Positions 48,578-61,580 of a stretch of DNA of 64,000 nt are shown piece after piece. The position numbers and the translations under genes are program-made. The notes under the pieces were generated by a model. It saw only the letters and a list, made by a program, of their open reading frames with translations. It had not been told where the DNA came from and did no database searches. Each line of letters starts with the position of its first letter. Position 1 is the first letter of the stretch. Origin of the DNA: Basidiobolus meristosporus CBS 931.73 (taxonomy: Eukaryota; Basidiobolomycota; Basidiobolomycetes; Basidiobolales; Basidiobolaceae); NCBI GenBank assembly GCA_002104905.1, contig MCFE01000154.1, positions 88,365-152,364 on the forward strand. Direction: 5' to 3'.

Positions 48578-51500
48578 TCATCGGGGGCTGTGGGATCTAT
48601 GGAGCAAACTCCCCCCACTCTCGCTTCCTTCCTCACTGGGAGTGTGACTACGCGGGTTCGACAGACTTACGCTGGACAGATGGGCAAGCTGGCTAGGTGT
48701 TTGGTAGCCTAGTATTTCCAGAGATTCCGAAGCAGCAGTGGGAATCGTAGAGCCAACAGCCAAATTATTGAGCGTCTTCTGAGTTTTCCTGCGTTTCGTT
48801 CGCTCGAAATCTGACCACTTCTTCATGACAATGCGGGAGCCATCGAATTCGCCTTCGGCGGTTCCGTGATCGTCCCCGTCTTTACTCCCAGCAACCTGGC
48901 GTGTTTGCCCCCAACTAAAATCATCGAAATGCCAGAACGAGTAGACCGGCAGGATGAAGTTCCACACAAACAGAGCCATGAGGTAGATCAGCATCCAACC
49001 GACATAAACCAACTTCCGGGTAGTCATCAGGATGAGAACCGCCGGAAGCCCCAGAATGATCGCGAGCAGTATCAGTGGGATAACCGGCACTGGCTTGGTC
49101 AGGAACGAGATGACCACCAGGTAGATGGTAAAGCAGATGGCGGCAGGTAACACCACCGTCCCTACAAGCTCCATAAACACGACAAATTGCATGGAGAAAC
49201 AGAAGGTGCCACACAGGTCACGGATCAGCACCAATTCCATAAGATTGTGGACTGTCGAGTTGATCCACCGTCTACGCTGAGACAAAAGAACTTTGAACGA
49301 CTCGGGCACGACCGTTTTACATACCGCTTGGGGGACAAATATCATTTTTCTCTTGGGAAATGTACGCAGCATCATTGTACTCAGAAAGCGATCCTCACCA
49401 AGTAGAAGCAAATTCTTCTTGTGCAGAGTATCCACCACGTTCTCGGAATAATGCTCGACAATATCCGGGCTGGCCAATACAGGCACCCAGAAGCCATTCG
49501 GCCCCTTGGGTGCTTTAATCCGATACATGCAAAAGCAACCTGGAAGGCATGTAACCCCTCCGAAGATGGATTCAAAGGCCTTGTTTAGATGATGGGAGAT
49601 GTAGTATTCAAACACCTGGATCATGGTGACCCAACTATTGCGTTTGTTGGCAATCTTGGTTTCCCCACAAAGACCCATGATTTGTGGGTCGCGCACCATG
49701 CAAGAGACCATCCGAGTCACGGAGTCTGGATACACCTTGGTGTCTGCATCCACCATCAAGACGATCTCAAAGTGGTCCGGGCTCACCCCGGTCACTCCCC
49801 AGATCGCATTGAACAGCTCATACTCCATTTCGGTCATGCGGTCGTCGAACATCACATGCTGCAGGAAGGACATCAGAATAATCTGACTATCGCGCTTGCC
49901 ACGGTTCCCGGGCTTGGGGAGCCCAGCCTCGTCCGGCGTGCCACACTTCGAAATCACCACCATGGGGACCTTGGTTTGCTTCTCCATCGGGACGGTGGAG
50001 TCGCTGAACTTGTAGTAGCCAGCGTAAATTTTCGCCATGTTGTGACGCTTGGACCCGTCCGCGATAGCAACATATGAGTACGGCTGGACACGCTCGGGCG
50101 GGATCACAAAGTCCTTCATCATGGAGATACATATGTCCGGGGTGGAAAGCTTGTTTCCTGCTCCCATGATGATGCCGTCAGCAATAACCAAAATCATTTT
50201 GTGCGACGAGGGGTAGTCGGTCAACGCCAAAGAATCGAGGGTGGTGCGCAAGCCGTGTTCATCTTCTGAGTACGCTGTTACCAGCATGATTGTGTACGCG
50301 AGAGAGAAGTTGAAGGGTTGGAAGGTGGCCGGCGGTGGGGTTGGCGGCACGTGGACGTTACTCAGCATAGTTGTAGAGCTTCTGGAATCGCGCCTAGGGC
50401 TATTCAAAGCCAAGGAACTAAGCGAGTCGTTCTTACCAATGTTGCTGCGGAGCTTGCCATCCTGAGAAACCGAGACGTAGCTTCGTTTCCCGTTGAAGTC
50501 ATGGTTGGGGGTGGAAAATCGGCTTGTGCTGGGGAGCAGCGTGCTGCTATTCGAGGCTAGGTTGTTTCCGAATCTGCCTGCAGGCATGGCCAGATTATTT
50601 GGGTTTTCACTCCACTTCTCGATGGCCTCGACTCTTTTCATGCGTTCTTCATAGGTCTCCTGCCGAAAGCTACCCAGACGCCAGCTGATCACCCATCCAA
50701 AGAACACTGCAAGGAAGAATTTGCTCAGTACCACCCCAAGGATCACCACCAACGAGACATAGAGGATTATGTTGGAGATGATGCAGCCCATTGAGGTGGT
50801 ATCTAAGGATCCAACTTTCAATATTCCCGCTGCACAGTTGGCCTCGTTTGGATAATAGTTTCTCAGGAAGAATGTTACGTCCGTTCCTCGATAGAGGGAG
50901 CTAGGCGCTCTGAGCAAATCAAACACCGGGGGCATTTGGAAGTCGGTGGTTAACGAACTCAGTATATTCAAGTCCAACACATGCCTATAACAAAGTTTAT
51001 GGCTTGAGTAGAACATCAAGTAATCCGTGACTAAATACTCGACCTACCCATTATAAACCACCAGGTTGCGGCCATTACTCTGAATGTCCTTCCACTCGTA
51101 ATAGACATCTCCCAACACCGGCAAGGTGCGCAGAAGATTCGGCTCTCTGCCCAAGTGACATCCAACACGGCTAGTATTTTCCGTTGGACTCGGGTAGTTC
51201 GTACTGTTCCGAACTACACAGGGGAAGAAGGTGGCGGCATTCGTGTTGTTCCAGATCCTGCTACACCCTTCGTTGGTGGATTGGAAGAGAAACGAAATGT
51301 CCATCGACCCTGCTAGCACAGTGAGATCTCCGTTAGTAGGGATATTCGGAGCGCCTGGATGGGCATAGCCAGATATCTTATAAGCTCTGCCATTGATTAC
51401 AGTATAATCAGGACCAATAGTCCCCTGTCTAACACGCGGGGCAACATTCCACCCACACAACACTTGCTGGAGCCCGAAGGTGAGGAAGCCTACAATCAAG

Positions 51501-52610
51501 CACATTACAAAAACGATGGTACATAGGGCAATCTTCTCTCGCCATGCCTGTCTGACTTCCGGTGTTTTCATTCCTGTGTAGCAGTGATTAGTATGAATCC
51601 GATGCATGGGATGAATCGAAATGCACTATGACAGGCGCCGACACTCACCGCAACATGAAAGGACTGGGCTAGGTGCATAGAATGTGATTACTCTGGAAAA
51701 AATCACCCAAGCACTAGGGCACTTCTTCGTGGTTGCCGACCCTTGGCTTTTTGCCTTTGTTTCTCTTGTAGAATTGGAGCGGCTGATCAGGCCATCGCGG
51801 GCTCCCCTAGCTTGTCCCCTTGCGTGAATAGCTTCGCTGGTGTAGCCATGCCTATCTGGTCTTCGCTCAGGGCGGATCAGCGATTTTTGCCGACGTGGAA
51901 GCTCCGCACGACCCTGACCCTCCATGTTCACGTCATTTGAGACCACCACTCTGGGCGATTTTGTGTGAGATGAGGAGCGGGGATAAGCGCGGATTTGAGA
52001 GCGATTGGGAAACTCGTTGGTTTGCGGGGTGGAGCCTTCTATGAAATCAACTAATTGGTTAGGACTTTAATGAAATTCACCAGCCCAGCAGGCAATTTCC
52101 ATTGATTCAGCCAACTCCGCCTGGCCACCAACCAATCGCCCGACGTTCAATTTAATTTGTGATGGCTGTCAAACATACCAGAAGTTGATGGATTCTGAAG
52201 TGCTTGCAACTCAACCTTTTCGGCCGCAGGTCGCTCCGAGTCCGGGACCTTTGGTAGAATGCGTGGCGTGTGGCCACGGCTGTACGTGCTTAGCGGTCTG
52301 TCGTCCTCGGAGAGGTTCATCGGATGCTTCGGAAAGATGGGTGAAGATGATTCTATGGATGGCCATTGAGTATCCGGCTAGAGTGTGCAGGGATCGAATA
52401 CTTACCTCGTTTATTGAAGGCGTCTTGAATGTAGCTTGAGTGGAGCTTGGGAGTAGCGTCAAACCCCTGCTCCAAATCCCCGCCATCCTGATCAAACCCC
52501 TCCATGGCATCTGAGTGAGCGGCTGCCCTCTCACTCGAGTTGGAAGAGTCCGAGCCTCCCTGATAGGAAGCGGAGCCTCTTGCATTACTGTTCTTATTGG
52601 CAGAAGACAT
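48578..52610 (-). CDS. Chitin synthase, class IV (Chs3-like)
   Basis: Builds chitin from UDP-GlcNAc at the plasma membrane. Five exons from high to low: 52406-52610, 52179-52352, 51649-52038, 51048-51573 and 48578-50984, giving 1233 residues, the usual class IV length. The long polar N terminus (about 250 residues, S/R/P-rich) leads to a first membrane region ([21 protein letters not shown]). A lumenal cytochrome-b5-like stretch with NGR and [10 protein letters not shown] is next. Further helices follow ([15 protein letters not shown]). The glycosyltransferase-2 core has [29 protein letters not shown] and the product-binding QRRRW ([19 protein letters not shown]), all signature chitin synthase motifs. 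The C-terminal helices ([21 protein letters not shown]) and an S-rich tail complete it. Exons 1-3 rest on splice signals and open frames; exons 4-5 are certain. Confidence 0.94.
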
Positions 52611-53207
52611 GGAATATGTAGTCTATGTGTGGTCTCGCGACGAATTTATCAACAGGGGAGGTGAACTACCCGAAGACCGAATATCACCAACGGTAAGCTG
52701 AGTAGTAAGATCGCAGCTAATAACAAAGAATGATCAGTTACGTTGGGAGGATGGTGTCGGCTTGTCACAGGGCTAAAAAACAAAGTCACAGGTGTAGCAA
52801 TTAAAAGGGGCAACAATGGTAGAACAAGGGGCTCCGTCTACGAAGGAATACGTCGTAGAGGGGTTGAGATAGAGGCCGCTGAGGATGAGGTTTAATGCCA
52901 GCTGGCCAACAGGCTATTGGGTATCTACCGCCTCAATGATGTTCTAAAGCGAGGTCAGTGAAGTAAGAGTATATAAAGATCTGGCCAAGCTAGGTGAAGG
53001 TGAGAAAAAAAGTACGGCACCAAACCAGACGAGCCTTTTTAAAACCTCAACCAAAGCGGGGTCAGTTGGTGTGCTGGTGGTGTAGGCGCCTATTTGTCCA
53101 TGAAATTCCCGTACATTTGGATGGGTTTCCGGGCGAGCTGGTGATCTGTAGGCTTCCTCTACAAATATCGCCAATTTTAACAAGCAATCTATATTAAAGT
53201 GAGTCCA
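52611..53207. other. Chitin synthase promoter side and spacer
   Basis: Promoter region of the minus-strand chitin synthase. A plus-strand TATATAAAG at 52970-52978 suggests a promoter firing rightwards towards 53208, but no recognised gene follows. Confidence 0.4.
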
Positions 53208-53585
53208 ATGCTAAACCAGTTAAATCGATGCAAAACGGATGATTGTAGAGACCTCAGTCTGACCCACAAGGGCGATAATTGGTTTAAAGTTACACAGGCA
53301 AATGAAATTGCAATAGAGATGATCCTATTTGATGCAAGAAATTTGCTGCAGTATCATAATTGGCCTCAATGCAGTAAACCGGGCTTTAAGTCTAATAAGG
53401 ACACTCCACTACTCAATCAACTAACCGCCGATTCGGGGAATACGCTTTTAATATGCTTCGCGAAATGGATTGAAGGGGCTAAGCCGCACACACTGAGTGA
53501 TCAATTCAGTACTACAAACAAATCTCCCCTGGCTTTGCTTGCTTGGATCTATACTGCAGCCTGCTTCTCAATGAAATCCCGATAG
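53208..53585 (+). CDS. Hypothetical ORF, 125 residues
   Basis: An ATG-started frame of 125 codons, about 235 bp downstream of a good TATA box (52970). The composition is polar to amphipathic, without a signal sequence, membrane helix or recognised motif. A stretch with L-Q-H-N-W and FAKWIEGAKPHTLSDQF looks protein-like. It stands alone in a large spacer and could be an orphan gene, a gene remnant or chance. Confidence 0.25.
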   Translation: MLNQLNRCKTDDCRDLSLTHKGDNWFKVTQANEIAIEMILFDARNLLQYHNWPQCSKPGFKSNKDTPLLNQLTADSGNTLLICFAKWIEGAKPHTLSDQFSTTNKSPLALLAWIYTAACFSMKSR

Positions 53586-53926
53586 CCTGACTGATATTGT
53601 ATGTAATGTACGGCATACAACGGTGAATAACTAGCACATAGTGGACGGTGAATTAAATTGGATGGCACTTTCTGCATAACTGCCCTGGGAGATGCTGCGT
53701 TTCGGCTCTTTACAACAACATCTCGATAATTACCTGGTTGACAATAGATTCAGTGGCTCGTGAAAGCACCACCACATAAGGACAGAGGGATTCGCCGCTA
53801 GCCCAAGTGAATCCAACAGGAGGCGAATCAGTGTCATGGGGTTGGTGTTTTGCTTAGGATTGCGCTGAGGTGGATTCCGAACAAGTCTAACAAAAGCGGG
53901 TCGTTGAGTTGTAGTTTATTCAGAAT

Positions 53927-54160
53927 CTATTGTTGGTAAACAATCAACATTCTGCCTTTAACTACGGGTTGTAAGACGATGGGATGTGGATTGGGGTAGC
54001 TACGATTTCCGACACTAGTCCTATCGTTTAGGGCATCCGGCAGGCTGCATTGAACTGGATTTGCATTGTTCCAGGAGCAAGACATGTTGCCGATGCCCGC
54101 TATTATGACAACAATGGTCAGCAAGCATGCCTTCCTTGCCTTGTGATGCCTATTTTCCAT
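53927..54160 (-). CDS. Hypothetical small ORF with signal-like N terminus, 77 residues
   Basis: ATG at 54160 on the minus strand. A basic N-region (ENRHHKARK) is followed by a hydrophobic stretch (ACLLTIVVIIAGIG) that could be a signal peptide or membrane anchor. A short polar tail with two or three cysteines follows. An AATAAA on the minus strand lies about 10 bases after the stop (near 53915), which supports a transcript end. No family is recognised. The frame is open further upstream to 54232 without an ATG. Confidence 0.25.
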   Translation of the reverse strand: MENRHHKARKACLLTIVVIIAGIGNMSCSWNNANPVQCSLPDALNDRTSVGNRSYPNPHPIVLQPVVKGRMLIVYQQ

Positions 54161-56653
54161 CCCGCAAGCAATGGTGTCAGTATCTTGTTTCAGCAGGCCT
54201 GTTTGGTGCGGCCCACCGTACAGGCACGTCATGGCCCTGGTGGAATTACATCATTGATTCTCTCGATTCAGCGGCACCATATATTTCTAACCGAACGAGG
54301 CCGGGGCTCTCCGGCACCCCACAATAGCCAAAGCTATTTGCCAACAACAACCAAGAAACTCAACGGTCAGAATCTGCATCAGTATGGAGTATCGATTTCG
54401 TCATCATGAAAGCTCGCCGCCTAACCTGCCAGCCCACAATGCTAGACATGCTCTCCAGGACAACTAATATGTACAGAAACAGACTCACTGACACCCGTGT
54501 GTGGGAGTAGTGCCAATGAAGTGAGTGTATATAAAACCATTGAATGGAACCAACTGTTTATTCAACACCCCTTCATAGTCTGCCACATCTGGTTGGTCTA
54601 TACTTTTGTTGCTGCCAAGTGTTCGCAGGATGCCATTAATCTTCAGAGCAGATTTTATTTATGTAGACGAAGGAAGCAATTGTGACAAACTAGCAGCAAT
54701 TACAAGCATACGTAGGCTAGCGCTGTGGTGGTATTGAGACGGCTGCTGGCCCCAAGTGCCGAGTGTGAGCTGGACACCGTTTCTCGAGAGAAAGCCACCA
54801 GAAGCCGTGTAGGTCAGCAGCATGTGGAAGCCTCCATTCTACCCGGAGCTTGCTTGATATTTCAGCTCCAAGTGACGTGACATTCACATTGGAACAGTGT
54901 TTTCATGTAGCGTGTCCTCGATTTAATGTTACATTGAGGCAACCTGATCACCTAGTGATGGATGGCAAATTGAGTTCCACGATTGTTGGCCACATTCTGT
55001 TCATCCACGTCACTGGCTACACGGAGGGCAGCAATCAGCTTTTGTGTACTATCGGGATCCCCCACCCCATAACGGTGCTGATGCGTGATGCCCTGGTTTG
55101 ATGTAACGACATGGCGGATTCTAGAGAATGGTCTAGGGGATAGTTAGAGTCATGCCTAGGCTTTACCTCAAATCATCGCAGAAGTGGAATGTGGGGTCGC
55201 ACAAGGCCGGATGGATTGGCCAGGTAGAACTGAATTGATGGTGGAGATGCAATCAAGCTTGACGGTAGAATGATGTATTTCTTTGTTGTGTATGTTACGA
55301 AGTGCTCTTTTTCGCCCATCGAAACACATACGACATTACACTGCATCCATGAGACCCAGCGAATACGCATTGAGCGATATGGATTCAAGCTTTGGATGAG
55401 GCACATGATGAATTGAGGAACTGGAACCAATTCTACTGAAGCGAAATCCATTCCGTTACACAGTGTGATAGAAATCAGCTGATAACAGCCACATAGTTCC
55501 CTATCTAACCCATCGGCCATATGAGAAATATGAGAATATCCCATACAGCATCTCTGGTTTAGGGAGAGGGAGGTGTGCTAAGATTGCATTGGCAATCAAT
55601 CACGGCACCAACGGGTTAGGGGAAGATGTCATCCAAGCGTACTTATTAGTTAGGTTATGCACAGGGTCCACAGAAAGCCAAGGTACATTATCTTGCGCGG
55701 AGTGCACGTGTATGTGCTGAGAGGCACAAATAGGACGCCTGGAGATGATCCTGGGTCAGGGTTGTTCTAGAAAACGGCTGCTCTGATGAACAATCTTGTA
55801 TTTCATAACGGGCTGATGGTTGGAAAATAAACGACAATAAATAATCAGTAGCTCCCAAATGAATTCCGTAGCATGTTACATTGCACTTACTGGCCACCAT
55901 TCCAAGCCCTGTCCGACACTGTGGGTGCTTCCAAATCCCAGCCCAGCAGGCCCGCAATGGAGCGAAGGGAGGTGGACGCAGAGGTGCAACAGGTGTAGGC
56001 CCCGAAGCGGCATGGCGGAGGCTCGAGAGTGTGGTGTGGATGGGTGCGAACCACGAGAATAGAATACCATTTGCGGATGGGGTTTGGATGGAATGCATAC
56101 GCATACAAAGCAAAAGGGTGCAAATTGGTCGTCTATGCTACAGCCCCCACTAATGGCAAATTAGAGTTGTGGTCAGGATGCAACTTGTGTGTAACATAGC
56201 CTCTCATCCACACACGAATGCGAAATCCAGTCGAGAGCTCTACCGCTTCGCCGGGTTGATCGTTGCCTTTTCCAATCGTGACATAAGGTTGGAAAGATCT
56301 CAATGGCCGACCATCACATCTGCTGCTAGTGGCAACATACGGGCGCCAATTCGGCCGTAGATCAGATATTTATCCATCAGCGGTGCTGGCAGACATCACC
56401 AGATTGGCCAATCTATCCGCCGCGGCCTGCCTTCTGATCGAAGCTTTCCTCGGTGGCTCGCAAAATTACCCCAAATATTTAATGACTGCAACCAGATCGC
56501 CTGGAATGTGATTGGGAGATGGCACACCAATGTACTTGTGAATATTCCTTCAAAACTTTGGGGTCACAGTGGGTTCCAAATCCAGATCGCTTAAATACCC
56601 GCCTGCGCCCCCAGGTATCATGCCAATCTTCCACCCTGTCTGGCTTACCCAAA
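54161..56653. other. Gene-poor spacer upstream of the oxidoreductase
   Basis: About 2.5 kb. A plus-strand TATATAAAA at about 54527 is not followed by a convincing gene. The overlapping frames at 55859-56153 occur on both strands, a sign of chance openness. The last 200 bases form the promoter of the oxidoreductase gene. No RNA gene is seen. Confidence 0.4.
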
Positions 56654-57682
56654 ATGACACAATCATTGACCATGCAAAGCATCGCCTTCAGCGAGAAAGG
56701 TGGCGTAGACGTTCTGAAGCAAACGACCGTCCCCAAGCCATCGCCCGCCGGAAGAGAGATCTTGGTCAAAATCAAAGGTGTGTCTGTCAACCCCATCGAC
56801 TACAAGGTTCGTGCTGGTCGTGCCCCTTTCCCAAACCACGAGATCATTGGCTGGGATGCCTCAGGCATAGTCGAGGCTTTGGGACCGGATGCAACGAAGT
56901 TTCAGGTTGGGGATGAGGTGATGTTCTCCGGCTCGGTTATGTACCAAGGCTGTTACGCGGAATACGCCACCATGGATGAGCGGCTCGTCGGCCACAAGCC
57001 CAAGTCCCTGAGCTTTGCCGATGCTGCAGGGCTCCCTTTAGTCACGCTGACCGCTTGGGAGTCTCTGGTTGAGAAGTTGGAGATTCCAGTCTCCTCCGAG
57101 GCCAACCATCGGCCATTGCTGATTATCAATGGTGCAGGCGGGGTAGGCTCGGTGGCGACGCAGATTGCTCGCAAGGTACTGAATCTGGAAACCGTCATCA
57201 CCACCGCATCGCGCCCCGAAACGTTCGAGTGGTGCAAGAAGATGGGGGCAACTCATGTTTTGGATCACAGCAAGCCGTTGCAGCCACAGTTAGAGGAGCT
57301 TGGGCTTGCGGTGGACTATGTATTTATTTCCTACAACACAGACGCCTATCTAGAAACCGTGGTAGACCTGATCCAACCCTTTGGGAAGATTGTCAGCATT
57401 GGCGAGACCTTCAACCCACTAGCTTTTCAGAAAGGCATCAACAAGTCGCTAACCTATGCTTGGGAGTCAGTATTTGCCAAGAGCCTTGCCGGCATCAACA
57501 TGGATTCTCAGGGCGAGGTTCTCACCCAGGTAGCCCAGCTGCTGGATGGCCAGGTCTTCACCCCCATCAGCACTGTCAAAATGATTTTCTCGCTGGAGAC
57601 TCTCAAGAAATCACACGAGCTACTTGAGACCGGCAGAGTCATTGGAAAAATCATCTTTGAGATGCCTAACAAATGGGCGTAG
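56654..57682 (+). CDS. Zinc-type alcohol dehydrogenase-like oxidoreductase (MDR family, quinone-oxidoreductase type)
   Basis: Intronless. 342 residues from ATG 56654, chosen because the family starts a few residues before MQSIAF. The frame is open upstream to an ATG at 56519, which would add 45 residues. The GroES-like N-terminal domain reads VKIKGVSVNPIDYKVRAG and HEIIGWDASGIVEALG. The Rossmann NADPH-binding motif is LIINGAGGVGSVATQIA. Catalytic-zinc ligands of true alcohol dehydrogenases are missing, so it is the zinc-independent, zeta-crystallin-like branch that reduces quinones or enones with NADPH. The bacterial and fungal 'zinc-type alcohol dehydrogenase-like' group is the closest by pattern. 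The exact substrate cannot be read from sequence. It is the last recognisable host gene before the chromosome end. Confidence 0.87.
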   Translation: MTQSLTMQSIAFSEKGGVDVLKQTTVPKPSPAGREILVKIKGVSVNPIDYKVRAGRAPFPNHEIIGWDASGIVEALGPDATKFQVGDEVMFSGSVMYQGCYAEYATMDERLVGHKPKSLSFADAAGLPLVTLTAWESLVEKLEIPVSSEANHRPLLIINGAGGVGSVATQIARKVLNLETVITTASRPETFEWCKKMGATHVLDHSKPLQPQLEELGLAVDYVFISYNTDAYLETVVDLIQPFGKIVSIGETFNPLAFQKGINKSLTYAWESVFAKSLAGINMDSQGEVLTQVAQLLDGQVFTPISTVKMIFSLETLKKSHELLETGRVIGKIIFEMPNKWA

Positions 57683-60600
57683 AACCGCCTCTAGCAGGAG
57701 TGCATGTAGCCCGAGTTCTCTACACCAGCATATGGATCTCTTTTGGCGAAGTCCCCAGGTCCTCATCGATACCACTCTATTCTCCCACTGCTAGTTCCGC
57801 CCCTGGCCGCGCCTGACGGTGCTCGATTATTGAATTTTGGTTCCAATAAATGCGATTAGCAACAGATCCACCTCGCTCATGGGATTGTCACGTGCTTGCG
57901 CGCGACTGAAGGGCTGTTGCGTGTGACTGGGTCTCAGGAAGCTCAATGGAGCCGCCAGATTTGGGGAATGCTGTCGAGGGATAGGGCGAGATTGGTGTAG
58001 TAGCATTGGTGGTGCACGATGGAGGGTTGATGGCCACCAGTGACCTGGGCCGGTAGGGAGGTAGTGTTGCTACCGGCCGGCAAGGCAACACAATGTGATG
58101 AAGGCTGAGCACGAATTTTACATTGAGCAGGTATTTGATTATCAATCCCATCTTCTCGGCTACTTGCTCTCCTATGCAGGCGGGGTATTATCAATAGCAC
58201 TGTGTCACAAACAATCAGCCGAATTATTCTTTTTTGGGGGCATATGCAAACATGTCAAATATATTCTCCGATTAGATAGGATGGTGGAGCTATTTCTCCC
58301 TAAGGAAATCATTGGCTTCAGGCAGCGCATTCCTATTTGACTAGATTCTCGTACGCGTCCCTAGGTGGCAAGCAACTGAACTCAGCGCTAGTCAGCACTT
58401 CCACCGCAGTCCGTTTGGATACAACATTGGGGAATATAAGTGCTGCCCTCGCAAGTGCCCGAGATGCTGCCCTCATCCTATGCGCTAGCAGCATGCTTGG
58501 TGAGGCGTCGGATAGGAGGGCGGGTTTTGGATCAGTTGAATCTCTGGCCGATCCAATCGATCGTCCAGTTAATTTGGGATTCTCATTTCCCATTAGTGGT
58601 GGGCCAACGCTCAAGGCCTTGCCCGGCAAGCAAAGCCACGAAGCAGTCAACATGCCCGCTCAGGTCGAGTGGCGAAGCCAATAGGATGAGTAAGAGGAGG
58701 ACTCCATGATTCATTGGTATTTTGCCCATAGAGCATGTGGCACAGAGGAGATGAAGGCCAATTTTATCATATGATATATACTTCTTTAAAGATCCCTCCA
58801 ATACTCCAAGGTGGCTTTCGGATATTTTCTCCCATGCACCAGCGGATTGCATACATATCGCTCTAGGTTAGCGATGAGCTCCGATGTCACCCAACACTAG
58901 TTTGTGCTCCCTAAGAGATGACATGAACTCGACCTAGTCGGATATTCACGGTCTCAAGCGTCGTTGAACGACAGGTACACCAAACCAGTGTCTGTATCTC
59001 GCTGACACGCATTTGTGGCACCAAGTGTTCAATATCCTATTGCTTGATCTATCGGTCCGTCCCAAAGTGGAGTTGCTGTGCAACCGCATCGAAATCAAAC
59101 CCTGCTTCTGGCAACGATCCAGTCCAGTGCATCCAGCAATGAACGAAACTGTATACATTCTGTTCTTGTATGTGGTTTATGACCTAGCGAATGATCATGT
59201 TAAATACATCTCGGATTGTGGTGTGGAATTCACATGAGCCCCGTGGACTGGCCTTCCACTTTGCACATCGTGCTTGCGTATCCGTCGAGATGATATGTTG
59301 CATGCCAGTAACCGTTGCACGGTGTCACCTAGGTGAGTGTGCATCTGTGGCCATATATTGAGGTGTTGGACCAAACCAGTTGCAATACAATGGTGAAAGG
59401 CACATTCCAATGGGATTCTGATGGTCAGGATGACAATATATCACACACGCACAGTGCAGCAGGTATGTGCTAGATCGATTGTCGAGCGAGCATCCGTCAA
59501 CTTCTGAGGGCCATACATAGTCGTCTGATGGCAGCAAACGCTACACATTTGGGAAGACCTACATCATAGAAAGACGGAGTATCATCACCTCGATTCTGCA
59601 TTGATCACAAGGCACAGGACTTGATTCAGAGCGGCTGCACGACATATCCAATTGATTCCAAATCTGTGCATCTTGTTTTCACCTGTTCAGCATGTTTTCT
59701 GGAAGCTGAATCCCTTAATTTTTATGGGTGGCTTGTAAGCTTTATATCGTATTGCGCTTGACAATATAGTTAAGTAATAGTGCTTTTTGGCAACTGTGGG
59801 GATGGAGCTGCGCCTCCTCACCATGAACAACATGCTATTGCTAATATGGCATAAACCTGAATTGCACTTGGGGGCAACACCCGATCTATCGATTACGGAT
59901 GATTAAATAGAGACTTGAAATGGGCTGCTAAATGTGTGGAAGTTTATACATCTTCAAGCTCCTATTTCATACATGCATCTGCAGCAACTTACTCGATTGA
60001 TGCATAGGTGTTCACCTTTCTCGCTAAGCCATCCGTGAACTGCACTCCTACCTTCACTCGTACCAAACGTAGTGGACCTTTGATACATCATGTTCCGAGA
60101 ACAGAGTGTATCCTTTGGGGCAGAAAAGAGGCCTGATGGAATATGATGTTATTGACGTCACATATGATGTGTGCCTGGAAGCTAGTGTTGTTTCTGGCAT
60201 GCAATCACTCGAGGTGACGGGCGAGCGCCGTTATGTCACGGCCTGGACTTCGTTAATAGATTGGCATACTTTATTGAACACCGCTACAGAAACGATGGTT
60301 ATGCTGCCGGAAGTCAGGTTGGCCGTGCTATTGAGCTGGTGGACATCTTTCCCCGGACTACAATCGTACAGGTGCGTGGAAGTGTCAGGTCGCTCATACA
60401 GAGAGGTTCGAGACGGGGCTTTTGATTGGTAGAGCCCATCATTGCCATTGCCAAGCGGTTTTCACCCAGATCTTTGTTTAGTTTAGCCAATCAGTTCTTG
60501 GTTAAATTTGTACAGATCTAATATTTCAGATTAAATGGGAAATCGTCCCTAGAGTATTCTGCATCAATAATACTAACAATCAAGTTTTTAAAAGTTACAA

Positions 60601-60941
60601 GCCTGCCGTATTACGTAATCACTTATATCAATACCGTACAATTCTGGATTGCGAAAATCATCAGCTAGGAATGATGGCTTGGCTTTACTGTTTTAAAGTC
60701 AACACCTGGCTTGCATTCCTTTAAAATGATATCTACCTAGATTTGCACAATTGATTCAGTGAGAAGTTTTCAATTGCAAATGGTGTTGGATCAACTGCTA
60801 AGCTTAAGACTTACTTGATTTGCATATCATGAACTTTTAAGACCAAAAGTTGCCACTTGCAACATTGTCTTGGATATGGGAACTGACTCTTCAGATCAGC
60901 CAAGTCCTGGATATCTTGGCAACTTTGAGCATGCCCATAAG
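57683..60941. other. Gene-poor distal spacer, 3.3 kb
   Basis: No convincing gene. The complementary open frames at 58333-58684 exist on both strands at once and have no motif. 60106-60432 is open but lacks an early ATG. Composition becomes AT-rich after 60450, probably decayed transposon sequence that I cannot assign. Confidence 0.45.
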
Positions 60942-61281
60942 TGTTGTAGGAGTTTTGGAGATATTGGAAATGACTGGAACAACAAGTAGATTATAAGGTT
61001 TTCAATTAATGACTTATTAAATGCAGAAATAGTGTTTATATTTACATAGTCCTGGCAAAACAAGCACATAGATAATGCTTGGAAAGGTCCCAAAAGCATG
61101 TGCAATGTTTGGGGTGTTTGGACAACTTATCAATTTTTAATGCTATGGGTACCTGATATTTTGGTGAAGATATTCTAAGTTAATACCAACAACAAGTTTG
61201 GCCAGAATTCTCTAGTATTTGCAGACAATGATCTAAGTGACTAAACTAGATGAGTGTTGAGGTGTAAATACAAAATGCGCA
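60942..61281 (-). repeat. Ty1/copia LTR, reversed copy (340 bp)
   Basis: On the minus strand this aligns along its length with the LTR at 22839-23187. The shared landmarks are the TTAGTCACTTAGATCATT block, a CACCAAAATA-CAGGTACCCA block, the TATAAA region and a TACAACA end. It is clearly diverged. It confirms the ends of that LTR. Confidence 0.75.
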
Positions 61282-61460
61282 CCTTTCCCACTCATCTAAA
61301 TATTCATATCAACTAGTACTAATGGTGATCCAGGATATTCAAACTTATCTTTGGCTAATGGCTTGGAGAATATATCTGTAATTGTTTAATCTGTGAGGCA
61401 GTAGACTATGTTGTTTTCTGTAGCTTCCTGTATGAACTATTGCCTAATAACTTTGTGGTT
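61282..61460 (-). pseudogene. Ty1/copia 3' coding end, reversed and truncated
   Basis: Adjacent to the LTR is a GAGTGGGA polypurine tract, then minus-strand coding sequence reading SKPLAKDKFEY, the copia RNase H C terminus. Upstream of it the TENNIVYCLTD region is followed by an abrupt end at about 61460, where a G-rich tract begins. Stops are present. Confidence 0.7.
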
Positions 61461-61580
61461 GAGGGGGAGACAGTCACAAACAGGTGAAATCTGTATTGCA
61501 GTTCAAATAGAGAAGCCAGCATTACTGTTGCAGCTTTGACACAAGAGTGTGTAGCTGAGGGGAATTTGTAGGTAAGTTAA
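61461..61580 (-). mobile_element. Retroelement 3' tail, copy 1 (most centromeric)
   Basis: Starts with a G-run (GAGGGGGAGACAGTC). It shares GGTGAAATCT-TATT, GAGAAGCCAGCA-TACTGTTG and ACAAGAGTGTGT with copy 2, with about 20 percent mismatches. On the minus strand it ends in CCCCCTCAACC. No ORF. Confidence 0.6.

Noticed and set aside
58333-58684. Pair of overlapping open frames of about 110 codons on both strands
   Set aside because: Both strands are open at once, neither has a recognisable motif, and the plus-strand frame has no ATG start.
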